The translations under genes were made by a program, and so were the position numbers. The notes beneath the pieces were generated by a model. That model had not been told where the DNA came from and ran no database searches. It saw only the letters and a program-made list of their open reading frames with translations. From contig NZ_LZIC01000031.1 of assembly GCF_001667185.1 (NCBI RefSeq), positions 1 to 64,000 on the forward strand: 64,000 nucleotides of DNA, read 5' to 3'. Origin of the DNA: Mycobacterium sp. 852002-50816_SCH5313054-b (GTDB taxonomy: Bacteria; Actinomycetota; Actinomycetes; Mycobacteriales; Mycobacteriaceae). Below, one piece after another: positions 8,672 to 16,319 of the stretch. Position 1 is the stretch's first letter. Each line of letters begins with the position of its first letter.

Positions 8672-9609
8672 CCGATTTGGACGGTTTCGGCCGCCTGGAC
8701 CCCGCGCTGCGTGCCGTTGCGACCACGCGAACCGACTTCTCGCTGGACGCGATCCAGCTCATGCGCGAACCGTTCAACGAGCGCCGCCGGGAGGCCGCCG
8801 AGCAGACCGATGCCCAGGGCGTCCGCATCGTCGACGACACCGTGGCGGGCGGATCCCGTGGCGTCGCGGTGCGGATCTACCACGGCGCGGAGGCGGATCC
8901 GGCCCCCGCTCTCGTGTACTGCCACGCCGGGGGGTTCGCGCTGGGCAATCTCGACACCGATCACCGGCAGTGTGTGGAGCTCGCGCGCCGGGGCCGCTGC
9001 ACGGTGGTCTCGGTCGACTACCGGCTGTCGCCCGAGCACCCCTTCCCGGCCGCCCTCGACGACGCGATCGCCGTGTTGCGCTGGGTGGCGGCCAACGCGG
9101 CGGAACTGGGCCTCGACCCGGCGCGCCTGGCCGTCGGGGGCAGCAGCGCCGGGGCCGCCTTGGCCGCGTGCCTGGCGCACGGCGCCGCCGACGGGTCGCT
9201 GCCGCCGGTCGCGTTCCAGCTGCTGCACCAGCCGGTGCTCGACGATCGAGAGACCGCGTCCAAAGCCGAGTTCTGCGCCAGCCCGGCCTTCGACAGCGAG
9301 GCGGCGGAGCAGATGTGGCGTTACTACCGGGGCCCCGAAGGCGGAGCCGCATCCGCGGCCGCGCCCGCCCGGCGGGGCGAATTCGGCGGTCTGCCACCGG
9401 CTTTGATCACCTGCGCGGAAATCGACCCGTTCCGCGACGAGGCGGTCGACTATGCGCTGCAGCTGCTGCGCGCCGGGGTCTCCGCCGAGCTGCACGTATT
9501 TCCGCGCGCCTGCCACGGGTTCGATTCGTTGCTGCCGGACTGGTCGGACTCCCAGCGGTTGTTCGCCCTGCAGGGCCACGCCCTGGCAAGGACCTTCTGC
9601 CCTACTTGA
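8668..9609 (+). CDS. HSL-family alpha/beta-hydrolase esterase
   Basis: A 313-residue hydrolase of the hormone-sensitive-lipase (LipH/LipI-like) type. The oxyanion-hole motif is HAGGF, in place of the usual HGGG. The nucleophile elbow is GGSSAG with Ser160. The acid is in IDPFRDEAVDYA and the histidine in ACHGFDS. It is the last gene of the coupled run, starting in the stop codon of the Baeyer-Villiger gene, which fits hydrolysis of the resulting ester or lactone. No signal peptide is present, so it acts in the cytoplasm. A 54-bp gap separates it from the transhydrogenase gene. Confidence 0.87.
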   Translation: MTDLDGFGRLDPALRAVATTRTDFSLDAIQLMREPFNERRREAAEQTDAQGVRIVDDTVAGGSRGVAVRIYHGAEADPAPALVYCHAGGFALGNLDTDHRQCVELARRGRCTVVSVDYRLSPEHPFPAALDDAIAVLRWVAANAAELGLDPARLAVGGSSAGAALAACLAHGAADGSLPPVAFQLLHQPVLDDRETASKAEFCASPAFDSEAAEQMWRYYRGPEGGAASAAAPARRGEFGGLPPALITCAEIDPFRDEAVDYALQLLRAGVSAELHVFPRACHGFDSLLPDWSDSQRLFALQGHALARTFCPT

Positions 9610-9651
9610 ACGCCCGAGGCGCCGCAACGATCTGCTGGCCGCTGCACCCGA

Positions 9652-9657
9652 GATAAT
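9652..9657 (+). promoter_or_regulatory. Candidate -10 box (GATAAT) of the transhydrogenase gene
   Basis: GATAAT lies six bases before the ATG at 9664, a leaderless arrangement. It suggests that the transhydrogenase and thioesterase genes have their own promoter besides any read-through from the esterase gene. Confidence 0.35.
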
Positions 9658-9663
9658 GGCGGC

Positions 9664-10971
9664 ATGGCGTGCTGCGAATACCCCATTCCCGCCCAGGACT
9701 GCGACGGAGCCTTCACCGTCGACGCGTCGCGGGTGACCTTCGGGCGGGGTTGCCTGGCGGAGCTCGGTGACCGCGCCGGCACCCTGGGGCTGCGGCGGGT
9801 GGCGTTGTTCTCCGACGCCGGCGTGGCCGGACTGCCCATCTTTGCCAAGGCGCGCGACTCGTTGGTGGCGGCCGGGCTGGACGTCGTCGCCTATACCGAC
9901 GTTCACGTCGAACCCACCGACGCGTCGTTCCGGGACGCCGCGCGTTTCGCGCTGGAGTCGAACCCGGACGGCTACGTATCGCTGGGCGGCGGGTCGGTCA
10001 TCGACACGTGCAAGGCCGCCAACCTGTACGCCACCCACCCCGCCGACTTTCTCGCCTACGTCAACAAGCCGATCGGCGAGGGCAACCCCGTGCCCGGCCC
10101 GCTCAAGCCGCACATCGCCTGCCCCACCACCGCGGGCACCGGCAGCGAGGTAACCGGCATCGCGATCTTCGACCTCGTGTCGATGTCGGCCAAGACCGGC
10201 ATCGCTTCGCATGCGCTGCGTCCCAGCGAGGCGCTGGTCGACCCCGACTGCACCGCGAGCCTGCCCCGCGAGGTCGTCGCCGCGGCGGGTCTCGACGTGC
10301 TGTCGCACGCGTTGGAGTCCTACACCGCGCGGCCCTACGTGCGTCGGCGCGCCGCCGAACGGCCCAGCCTGCGGCCCATGAGCCAGGGCGCCAACCCGTG
10401 GAGCGACCTGGGCTGCCGCGAGGCGCTGCGCGTCCTGGGCCAGTTCCTGGAGCGCGCGGTGAACGACGCCTCCGACACCCAGGCCCGCGAAGAGATGATG
10501 TGGGCGGCCACCCTGGCGGGCATCGCGTTCGGCAACGCGGGCGTGCACGCGCCGCACGGCATGGCCTACGCGGTGGCCGGGCTGGTCCGCGACTTCCGCC
10601 CCTCGGGCTACCCGGCCGAAGAGCCGCTCGTGCCGCATGGCATGGCCGTCATCCTCAACGCGCCGTCGTCGTTCCGCTTCACGGCGGAGGTCAGCCCCGA
10701 GCGGCACCTGGAAGGCGCCCGGCTGCTCGGTGCCGACACGCAGGGCGCCGGCGCGACCGACGCGGGCGAGGTCCTCGCCACCGAACTCGTCCGCATCATG
10801 CGAGCGGTGGGCATGCCCAACGGCCTGGGCGGGGTGGGCTACACCGACGACGACGTGGCGGCCCTCACCGAGGGGGCCCACCCCCAGCAGCGCCTCTTGC
10901 AGAACGCTCCGCGGGAGATGAGCAAACCCGTTCTGGCGGACCTGTTTCGGCAAGCCATGCGGTACTGGTAG
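9664..10971 (+). CDS. Iron-type alcohol dehydrogenase, hydroxyacid-oxoacid transhydrogenase type
   Basis: A 435-residue group III Fe-dependent dehydrogenase. [15 protein letters not shown] is the nucleotide-binding motif, and [10 protein letters not shown] is also diagnostic. Metal ligands are expected in [23 protein letters not shown] and LVPHGMAV. An insertion after SYTARPY (a stretch ending [10 protein letters not shown]) and the C-terminal [14 protein letters not shown] closely resemble human ADHFE1, which transfers hydride from a 4-hydroxy acid to 2-oxoglutarate. The same role, or gamma-hydroxybutyrate oxidation, is therefore likely. It is four bases before the thioesterase gene. I do not recall this gene at this place in M. 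tuberculosis. Confidence 0.85.
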   Translation: MACCEYPIPAQDCDGAFTVDASRVTFGRGCLAELGDRAGTLGLRRVALFSDAGVAGLPIFAKARDSLVAAGLDVVAYTDVHVEPTDASFRDAARFALESNPDGYVSLGGGSVIDTCKAANLYATHPADFLAYVNKPIGEGNPVPGPLKPHIACPTTAGTGSEVTGIAIFDLVSMSAKTGIASHALRPSEALVDPDCTASLPREVVAAAGLDVLSHALESYTARPYVRRRAAERPSLRPMSQGANPWSDLGCREALRVLGQFLERAVNDASDTQAREEMMWAATLAGIAFGNAGVHAPHGMAYAVAGLVRDFRPSGYPAEEPLVPHGMAVILNAPSSFRFTAEVSPERHLEGARLLGADTQGAGATDAGEVLATELVRIMRAVGMPNGLGGVGYTDDDVAALTEGAHPQQRLLQNAPREMSKPVLADLFRQAMRYW

Positions 10972-10974
10972 AGC

Positions 10975-11430
10975 ATGAGCTCACCTCCGTCGGAGAACCT
11001 GACCAGCGCCGACTTCCCGGTGCTGTGGCCGGTAGGAACCCGGTGGGCCGACAACGACATGTTCGGCCACCTCAACAACGCGGTGTACTACCAACTGTTC
11101 GACACCGCGATCAACGCGTGGATCAACACGACCACGGGGCTCGACCCGCTCGGCACGCCCGCGCTGGGCATCGTCGCCGAATCGGGCTGCCGCTACTTCT
11201 CCGAATTGCATTTCCCGGAAGGCCTCACGGTGGGTCTCGCGGTGACGCGCCTGGGCCGCAGCAGCGTCACCTACCGGCTCGGCGTGTTCCGCGGCGATGA
11301 CGGCGAACCGCAACCCATCACCGCGCTCGGGCACTGGGTGCATGTCTACGTCGATCGGGCCAGCCGCAAACCGGTGCCGATCCCGGACGCCATCCGCGCG
11401 CTGCTGGCGACGGCCCGCGTGGACCGCTGA
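10975..11430 (+). CDS. 4-hydroxybenzoyl-CoA-type thioesterase (Rv0163-like)
   Basis: A 151-residue hot-dog-fold protein. WADNDMFGHLNNAVYYQLFD is the 4HBT signature with the catalytic-type aspartate. Such proteins hydrolyse acyl-CoA thioesters. Length and position next to an SRPBCC protein gene and mce1R match Rv0163 as I remember it. It starts four bases after the transhydrogenase stop, so the two are probably co-transcribed. The acyl substrate is unknown. Confidence 0.8.
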   Translation: MSSPPSENLTSADFPVLWPVGTRWADNDMFGHLNNAVYYQLFDTAINAWINTTTGLDPLGTPALGIVAESGCRYFSELHFPEGLTVGLAVTRLGRSSVTYRLGVFRGDDGEPQPITALGHWVHVYVDRASRKPVPIPDAIRALLATARVDR

Positions 11431-11479
11431 GCCTGAAAAAGCCCTCGGGGCGGCCGGTTTCGGCACGCGCGCGCCCCGC

Positions 11480-11485
11480 TATGCT
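11480..11485 (+). promoter_or_regulatory. Candidate -10 box (TATGCT) of the SRPBCC protein gene
   Basis: TATGCT fits TANNNT and ends six bases before the ATG at 11492. No Shine-Dalgarno sequence is present, so a leaderless mRNA is likely. Confidence 0.45.
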
Positions 11486-11491
11486 TCGCCA

Positions 11492-11932
11492 ATGCCAGTT
11501 CTGAGCAAGACCGTCGAGGTCAGCGCCAACGCCGCGTCGATCCTGGGCATCGTCGCCGATTTCGAGCGCTACCCGGAATGGAACAAGGAAATCAAGGGCC
11601 TGTGGGTGCTCGCCCGCTATGACGACGGGCGCCCCAGCCAGGTGCGCCTCGACGCCGATTACCAGGGCATGCAGGCCACGTTCATCCAGGCGATCTACTA
11701 CCCGGGGGAAAACCAGATCCAGACGGTCCTGCAGCAAGGCGACCTGTTCTCCAAGCAGGAGCAGCTGTTCAGCGTCGTGGAGACCGGGGCGGCGAGCCTG
11801 CTGACGGTGGACATGGACGTCGAGACCACCCTGCCGGTCCCCGCGCCCATGGTGAAGTCACTCGCCGGCAACGTGCTCGACCATCTCGCGGAGAACCTGA
11901 AGCAGCGGGCCGAGCAGCTCGCCACGAGCTAA
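11492..11932 (+). CDS. SRPBCC / polyketide-cyclase-like protein (TB18.5-like)
   Basis: A 146-residue START/Bet v1-like protein. MPVLSKTVEVSANAASILGIVADFERYPEWNKEIKG shows the typical opening strand and the YPEW motif of cyclase/dehydrase-like SRPBCC proteins, and the long C-terminal helix ends in LAENLKQRAEQL. The fold binds hydrophobic ligands in a deep pocket. It corresponds in place and size to Rv0164 (TB18.5). The longer open frame upstream overlaps the thioesterase gene and is not needed. It is convergent with mce1R, leaving only a 6-bp gap. A lipid-binding role is family-based inference. Confidence 0.82.
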   Translation: MPVLSKTVEVSANAASILGIVADFERYPEWNKEIKGLWVLARYDDGRPSQVRLDADYQGMQATFIQAIYYPGENQIQTVLQQGDLFSKQEQLFSVVETGAASLLTVDMDVETTLPVPAPMVKSLAGNVLDHLAENLKQRAEQLATS

Positions 11933-11938
11933 GCAGAC

Positions 11939-12631
11939 TCAGTCGAAGATTCCGGCCCGGTTCAACATGACGGTCAGCCGGGCCGCCGCGTCGGTGAACT
12001 GCCAGACCGTGTGCTCGATCACGGCGTGCGCGTCGCGCCGGCGCAGCGCCGCGATCAACTCCCGGTGGTGGACGACGGTGGCCGCGCCCCACTCGGGGTC
12101 CGCCGCGTACACCTCCGCCGGCATGTAGCGCGCGGCGTTCAGCAGGAACCACGCCAACTTGATCCGGCCACTGGCCTGGTTGAAGACGCGGTGAAACGCG
12201 AACTCGATGCCGGCGATGGTCGCCGGCTCGCTGGACCCCACCGCCGCCTCGAGCGCGTTGTTGATGCGGACCAACTCGTCGATCTCGGCCTCGGTGATGT
12301 GGTCGGTGGCGGCCGAGGCCAGCTCGGTGGCGATCGTCGCCTGCAGCCAGAAGATGTCCTGAATGTCCTGCCGGCTCAGCGGCAGCACGACGTGGCCGCG
12401 GTGCGGTTCCAGCTGGACCATGCCCTCGCCGCGCAGCTTCAGCAGGGCCTCGCGCACCGGCGTAACGCTGACCCCGAGCTCGGCGGCGGTCTCGTCGAGG
12501 CGGATGAACGTCCCCGGCCGCAACGCCCCCGACATGATCGCCGCCCGCAGGTGGCCCGCGACCTCGTCGGACAACTGCGCCCGGCGCAGCGGCCGCCGGG
12601 TCCTCGGCTGCGTCGAAATCGGTGCGTTCAC
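11939..12631 (-). CDS. mce1R: GntR (FadR-type) regulator of the mce1 operon
   Basis: A winged-helix DNA-binding domain (QLSDEVAGHLRAAIMSGALRPG, then ETAAELGVSVTPVREALLKL) is followed by an all-helical FCD ligand-binding domain (VVHHRELIAALRRRDAHAVIEH). Divergent orientation from fadD5 and position at the head of mce1 identify it as Mce1R, which represses the operon; a fatty-acid-type ligand is likely. The start is uncertain: I chose the GTG beginning VNAPISTQPRTRR (230 aa). The frame stays open to a TTG at 12721, which would lie inside the palindrome at 12713-12722, so the longer form is less likely. Confidence 0.85.
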   Translation of the reverse strand: MNAPISTQPRTRRPLRRAQLSDEVAGHLRAAIMSGALRPGTFIRLDETAAELGVSVTPVREALLKLRGEGMVQLEPHRGHVVLPLSRQDIQDIFWLQATIATELASAATDHITEAEIDELVRINNALEAAVGSSEPATIAGIEFAFHRVFNQASGRIKLAWFLLNAARYMPAEVYAADPEWGAATVVHHRELIAALRRRDAHAVIEHTVWQFTDAAARLTVMLNRAGIFD

Positions 12632-12712
12632 GCGGGCTGCCAGGGGTTTCGCGGGGTCGGCGGGTCTTGTCTTTGCGGCGCTAAACCCATAATGTGACCC
12701 ACACCACACATG

Positions 12713-12722
12713 TTTGATCAAA
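12713..12722. promoter_or_regulatory. Palindrome in the mce1R-fadD5 divergent region, possible Mce1R operator
   Basis: TTTGATCAAA is a perfect 10-bp palindrome lying 20 bp before the fadD5 start and about 80 bp before the preferred mce1R start. It is in an AT-rich pocket (TTTGATCAAATATCAAC) that stands out from the GC-rich surroundings. Position suggests that it is the Mce1R operator controlling both directions. The assignment is inference; no footprint is available. Confidence 0.5.
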
Positions 12723-12741
12723 TATCAACCTGGCGCAAGCG

Positions 12742-14409
12742 GTGCCCGAGGTGAAGGGGAGGCAGCAGTTGACCGCGCAATTGGCCAGCCATCTGACCCA
12801 GGCCACCGAGCAGCCATACCTGGCCCGTCGGCAGAACTGGTGCACCCAACTCGAGCGGCACGCGCTGATGCAACCGGAGGCGGCGGCGCTGCGGTTCCTG
12901 GGGAACACGGTCACCTGGGGGGCGCTGCACCGCCGGGTCTCGGCGCTGGCCGACGCGTTGAGCCGCCGCGGAGTCGGCTTCGGCGACCGGGTCATGATCC
13001 TGATGCTCAACCGCCCCGAGTTCGTCGAGGCCGTGCTGGCCGCCAACGCTCTCGGCGCCATCGCGGTCCCGCTGAACTTCCGGCTCACCTCGGCCGAGAT
13101 CGTCTTCCTGGTCGAGGACTGCGAAGCCCGCGTGCTGATCACCGAATCGGTGCTGGCCCCCGTGGCCACCGGTGTGCGCGACATCCAGCCGATGCTCGAC
13201 ACCATCGTCGTGGCCGGTGCGGCAACCGACGACCGCGTCTTCGGCTACGAGGACCTCATTAACGAGCCCGGCGAACCGCGCGCACCCGTCGACATCCCCA
13301 ACGATTCGCCGGCGCTGATCATGTACACCTCGGGCACCACCGGCCGGCCCAAGGGCGCGGTGCTGACCCACGCCAACCTGACCGGCCAGACGATGACGGG
13401 GCTGTACACCAACGGCGCCGATATAAGTAGCGACGTCGGTTTCATCGGCGTCCCGTTCTTCCACATCGCCGGCATCGGCAACATGCTCACCAGCATGCTG
13501 CTCGGCATCCCCACGGTGATCTATCCGCTGGGGGCCTTCGACCCCGGGCAGTTGCTCGACGTGCTGGCGGCGGAGAAGGTCACCGGCCTGTTCCTGGTCC
13601 CCGCGCAGTGGCAGGCGGTGTGCGCCGAGCAGCAGGCGCGACCCCGCGAGCTGCGGCTGCGGGTGATGTCGTGGGGGGCGGCCCCGGCGCCCGACGCGTT
13701 GCTGCGGGAGATGTCGGCAACCTTCCCCGGAACCCAGATCCTGGCGGCGTTCGGGCAGACCGAGATGTCGCCGGTCACCTGCATGCTGCTCGGCGAGGAC
13801 GCGATCCGTAAGCGCGGCTCGGTGGGCAAGGTGATCCCCACGGTCGCGGCCCGCGTGGTGGACGAAAACATGAACGACGTGCCGGTCGGCGAGGTGGGCG
13901 AGATCGTCTACCGCGCACCCACATTGATGAGCGGCTACTGGAACAACCCGCAGGCGACGGCGGAGGCGTTCGCGGGCGGTTGGTTCCATTCCGGCGACCT
14001 GGTCCGGATGGACGAGGACGGCTACGTCTGGGTGGTCGACCGCAAGAAGGACATGATCATCTCCGGCGGCGAGAACATCTACTGCGCCGAGGTCGAGAAC
14101 GTTCTCGCCGGCCATCCCCAGATCGTCGAGGTGGCCGTCATCGGCCGGGCCCACGAGAAGTGGGGCGAGGTGCCGATCGCGGTCGCGGCCGTCGCCGGCG
14201 AGGAGTTGCGGCTCGACGACCTGCACGACTACCTGACCGAGCGGCTGGCGCGCTACAAGCATCCGAAAGCGCTCGAAATCGTCGATGCGCTGCCCCGCAA
14301 CCCGGCCGGGAAGGTGCTCAAGACTGAGCTGCGGGTGCGCTACGGAGTCGTCACTACAACCGAAAGTGCTTCTGCAGCAAGGGATTCAGCGAACGGAGAG
14401 GCAGATTGA
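12742..14409 (+). CDS. fadD5: Fatty-acyl-CoA / acyl-AMP ligase FadD5
   Basis: A 555-residue ANL-superfamily enzyme that activates fatty acids to acyl-AMP and acyl-CoA. The P-loop-like motif is LIMYTSGTTGRPKGAVLTH. The adenylate motif is AAFGQTEMSP, the hinge is WFHSGDLVRMDEDGYVWVVDRKKDMI, and the catalytic lysine is in PRNPAGKVLK. Length and position between mce1R and yrbE1A match FadD5, which is thought to act on fatty acids released from mycolic acids and imported by Mce1. The start is a GTG. The mce1 permease genes follow after 224 bp. Confidence 0.93.
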   Translation: MPEVKGRQQLTAQLASHLTQATEQPYLARRQNWCTQLERHALMQPEAAALRFLGNTVTWGALHRRVSALADALSRRGVGFGDRVMILMLNRPEFVEAVLAANALGAIAVPLNFRLTSAEIVFLVEDCEARVLITESVLAPVATGVRDIQPMLDTIVVAGAATDDRVFGYEDLINEPGEPRAPVDIPNDSPALIMYTSGTTGRPKGAVLTHANLTGQTMTGLYTNGADISSDVGFIGVPFFHIAGIGNMLTSMLLGIPTVIYPLGAFDPGQLLDVLAAEKVTGLFLVPAQWQAVCAEQQARPRELRLRVMSWGAAPAPDALLREMSATFPGTQILAAFGQTEMSPVTCMLLGEDAIRKRGSVGKVIPTVAARVVDENMNDVPVGEVGEIVYRAPTLMSGYWNNPQATAEAFAGGWFHSGDLVRMDEDGYVWVVDRKKDMIISGGENIYCAEVENVLAGHPQIVEVAVIGRAHEKWGEVPIAVAAVAGEELRLDDLHDYLTERLARYKHPKALEIVDALPRNPAGKVLKTELRVRYGVVTTTESASAARDSANGEAD

Positions 14410-14463
14410 CGGAAACTGTAACGTTTGCCCGCTGTTGACGAAGGGTTAATTGTGCGCACGCAG

Positions 14464-14492
14464 TTCACACGGTCACGGCCATCGGGTACATT
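14464..14492 (+). promoter_or_regulatory. Candidate promoter in the fadD5-yrbE1A gap
   Basis: TTCACA (14464-14469) and TACATT (14487-14492) are separated by exactly 17 bp and resemble a sigma-A promoter. The gap of 224 bp between two genes of one operon is otherwise empty of coding potential and contains an AT-rich stretch (GGGTTAATTGTG). I recall that an internal promoter has been reported at the equivalent place in M. tuberculosis. This would let the transporter be made without FadD5. Confidence 0.4.
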
Positions 14493-14633
14493 CCTGTGGT
14501 CTCCGTTACTACTTGCGGGTAGGGAGCCGATGGTCACAGACGAAGGGTCGGGGCGAAGTGGGGGCACCCCCAGCGTTGTCGGGGCTAGGGGGATAGGCGT
14601 GCGGGCTCGCGGTGCCGAGGGGAGGGGGCAGCG

Positions 14634-15446
14634 GTGACGACGACGGAAAGTCGGCGGGGCCCCTACCTGGTCGGCTACCTGCGCGACCAGTTGGAGACGC
14701 CGCTGACTCTCATCGGCGGATTCTTCCGGATGTGTGTCCTGGCCGGAAAAGCGCTGTTCCGCTGGCCTTTCCAATGGCGCGAGTTCGTCCTGCAGTGCTG
14801 GTTCATCATGCGGGTGGCGTTCCTGCCGACGATCATGGTGTCGATCCCGCTGACGGTCCTGCTGATCTTCACCCTCAACGTTCTGCTGGCCCAGTTCGGC
14901 GCGGCCGACCTGTCCGGCGCGGGCGCCGCCATCGGCGCGGTCACCCAGCTGGGCCCGCTGACCACGGTGCTGGTGGTGGCCGGTGCCGGCTCGACGGCCA
15001 TCTGCGCGGACCTGGGCGCCCGCACCATCCGCGAGGAGATCGACGCGATGGAGGTGCTCGGCATCGACCCGATCCACCGGCTGGTGGTGCCCCGGGTGAT
15101 CGCCGCGACCCTGGTCGCCACGCTGCTCAACGGACTCGTCATCACCGTCGGCCTGGTGGGCGGCTACCTCTTCGGCGTGTACCTGCAGAACGTGTCGGGC
15201 GGGGCCTACCTCGCCACCCTGACCACCATCACGGGCCTGCCCGAGGTCATCATCGCGACGGTCAAAGCCGCCATATTCGGCCTGATCGCCGGGCTGGTCG
15301 GGTGTTTCCGGGGGCTGACCGTGCGCGGCGGATCCAAAGGGCTGGGCACCGCAGTCAACGAAACCGTGGTGCTCTGCGTGGTCGCGCTGTACGCGGTCAA
15401 CGTGGTCCTGACCACCATCGGTGTGCGCTTCGGAACGGGGCGCTGA
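14634..15446 (+). CDS. yrbE1A: Mce1 permease YrbE1A (MlaE family)
   Basis: A 270-residue integral membrane protein and one of the two permeases of the Mce1 lipid importer. It has five to six hydrophobic segments and the MlaE signature TAICADLGARTIREEIDAMEVLGIDPI, the loop that contacts the MceG ATPase. The GTG start follows a strong GGGAGGGGG ribosome-binding site. It ends one base before yrbE1B. The length is close to the ~265 residues of the M. tuberculosis protein. Confidence 0.95.
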   Translation: MTTTESRRGPYLVGYLRDQLETPLTLIGGFFRMCVLAGKALFRWPFQWREFVLQCWFIMRVAFLPTIMVSIPLTVLLIFTLNVLLAQFGAADLSGAGAAIGAVTQLGPLTTVLVVAGAGSTAICADLGARTIREEIDAMEVLGIDPIHRLVVPRVIAATLVATLLNGLVITVGLVGGYLFGVYLQNVSGGAYLATLTTITGLPEVIIATVKAAIFGLIAGLVGCFRGLTVRGGSKGLGTAVNETVVLCVVALYAVNVVLTTIGVRFGTGR

Positions 15447-15447
15447 C

Positions 15448-16317
15448 ATGTCGACCGGCACCGTGCTGCGCGCCCGCTTCCCGCGGGCGGCCGAAAACCT
15501 CAACCGCTACGGCGGTGCCTTCGGCCGCGGACTCGACGACATCGGGCAGATGGCCTGGTTCGGCGCGACGGCCCTGGGGCACATCCCGCACGCGCTGCGC
15601 AACTACCGCAAGGAGACCCTGCGCCTGATCGCCCAGATCGGCATGGGCACCGGCGCGATGGCCGTCGTCGGCGGCACCGTCGCCATCGTCGGTTTCGTGA
15701 CGCTGTCCGGTAGCTCCCTGGTCGCCATCCAGGGGTTCGCGTCCCTGGGCAACATCGGCGTCGAGGCGTTCACCGGGTTCTTCGCCGCGCTGATCAACGT
15801 GCGCATCGCCGCACCCGTCGTGACCGGCATCTCGATGGCCGCCACGGTGGGCGCCGGCGCCACCGCGGAGCTGGGGGCCATGCGGATCAGCGAAGAGATC
15901 GACGCCCTCGAGGTAATGGGCATCAAGTCGATTTCGTTCCTGGCGACCACCCGGATCATGGCCGGCCTGGTGGTGATCATCCCGCTGTACTCGCTGGCCA
16001 TGATCATGTCGTTCCTGTCACCGCAGATCACCACGACCGTGATCTACGGACAATCGCACGGCACCTACGAGCACTACTTCCGGACGTTCCTGCGCCCCGA
16101 CGACGTGTTCTGGTCCTTCGTGGAAGCCATCCTCATCACCGCCGTCGTGATGATCACCCACTGCTTCTACGGGTACAACGCCGGCGGCGGGCCCGTCGGC
16201 GTCGGCGAGGCCGTCGGCCGATCGATGCGCTTCTCGCTGGTATCGGTGCAGGTTGTCGTTTTGGCCGCAGCGTTGGCGCTCTACGGCGTCAACCCGAACT
16301 TCGCTTTAACGGTGTAG
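15448..16317 (+). CDS. yrbE1B: Mce1 permease YrbE1B (MlaE family)
   Basis: A 289-residue membrane protein, the second MlaE-type permease. It has an amphipathic N-terminus (the interfacial helix of MlaE proteins), several membrane segments and the coupling signature GATAELGAMRISEEIDALEVMGIKSI. It forms a heterodimer with YrbE1A in the inner membrane. The ATG was preferred to in-frame codons upstream, which overlap yrbE1A. The length equals that of the M. tuberculosis protein as I remember it. Only two bases separate it from mce1A. Confidence 0.95.
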   Translation: MSTGTVLRARFPRAAENLNRYGGAFGRGLDDIGQMAWFGATALGHIPHALRNYRKETLRLIAQIGMGTGAMAVVGGTVAIVGFVTLSGSSLVAIQGFASLGNIGVEAFTGFFAALINVRIAAPVVTGISMAATVGAGATAELGAMRISEEIDALEVMGIKSISFLATTRIMAGLVVIIPLYSLAMIMSFLSPQITTTVIYGQSHGTYEHYFRTFLRPDDVFWSFVEAILITAVVMITHCFYGYNAGGGPVGVGEAVGRSMRFSLVSVQVVVLAAALALYGVNPNFALTV

Positions 16318-16319
16318 CC

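Noticed and set aside
8542..10953. Open frame of 803 codons on the minus strand
   Set aside because: It is antisense to the esterase and transhydrogenase genes, which have clear motifs. Long antisense frames are common in DNA with high third-position GC; the translation is low-complexity Arg/Gly/Val.
12718..14262. Open frame of 514 codons opposite fadD5
   Set aside because: Antisense shadow of fadD5; no family motif and skewed His/Asp/Val composition.
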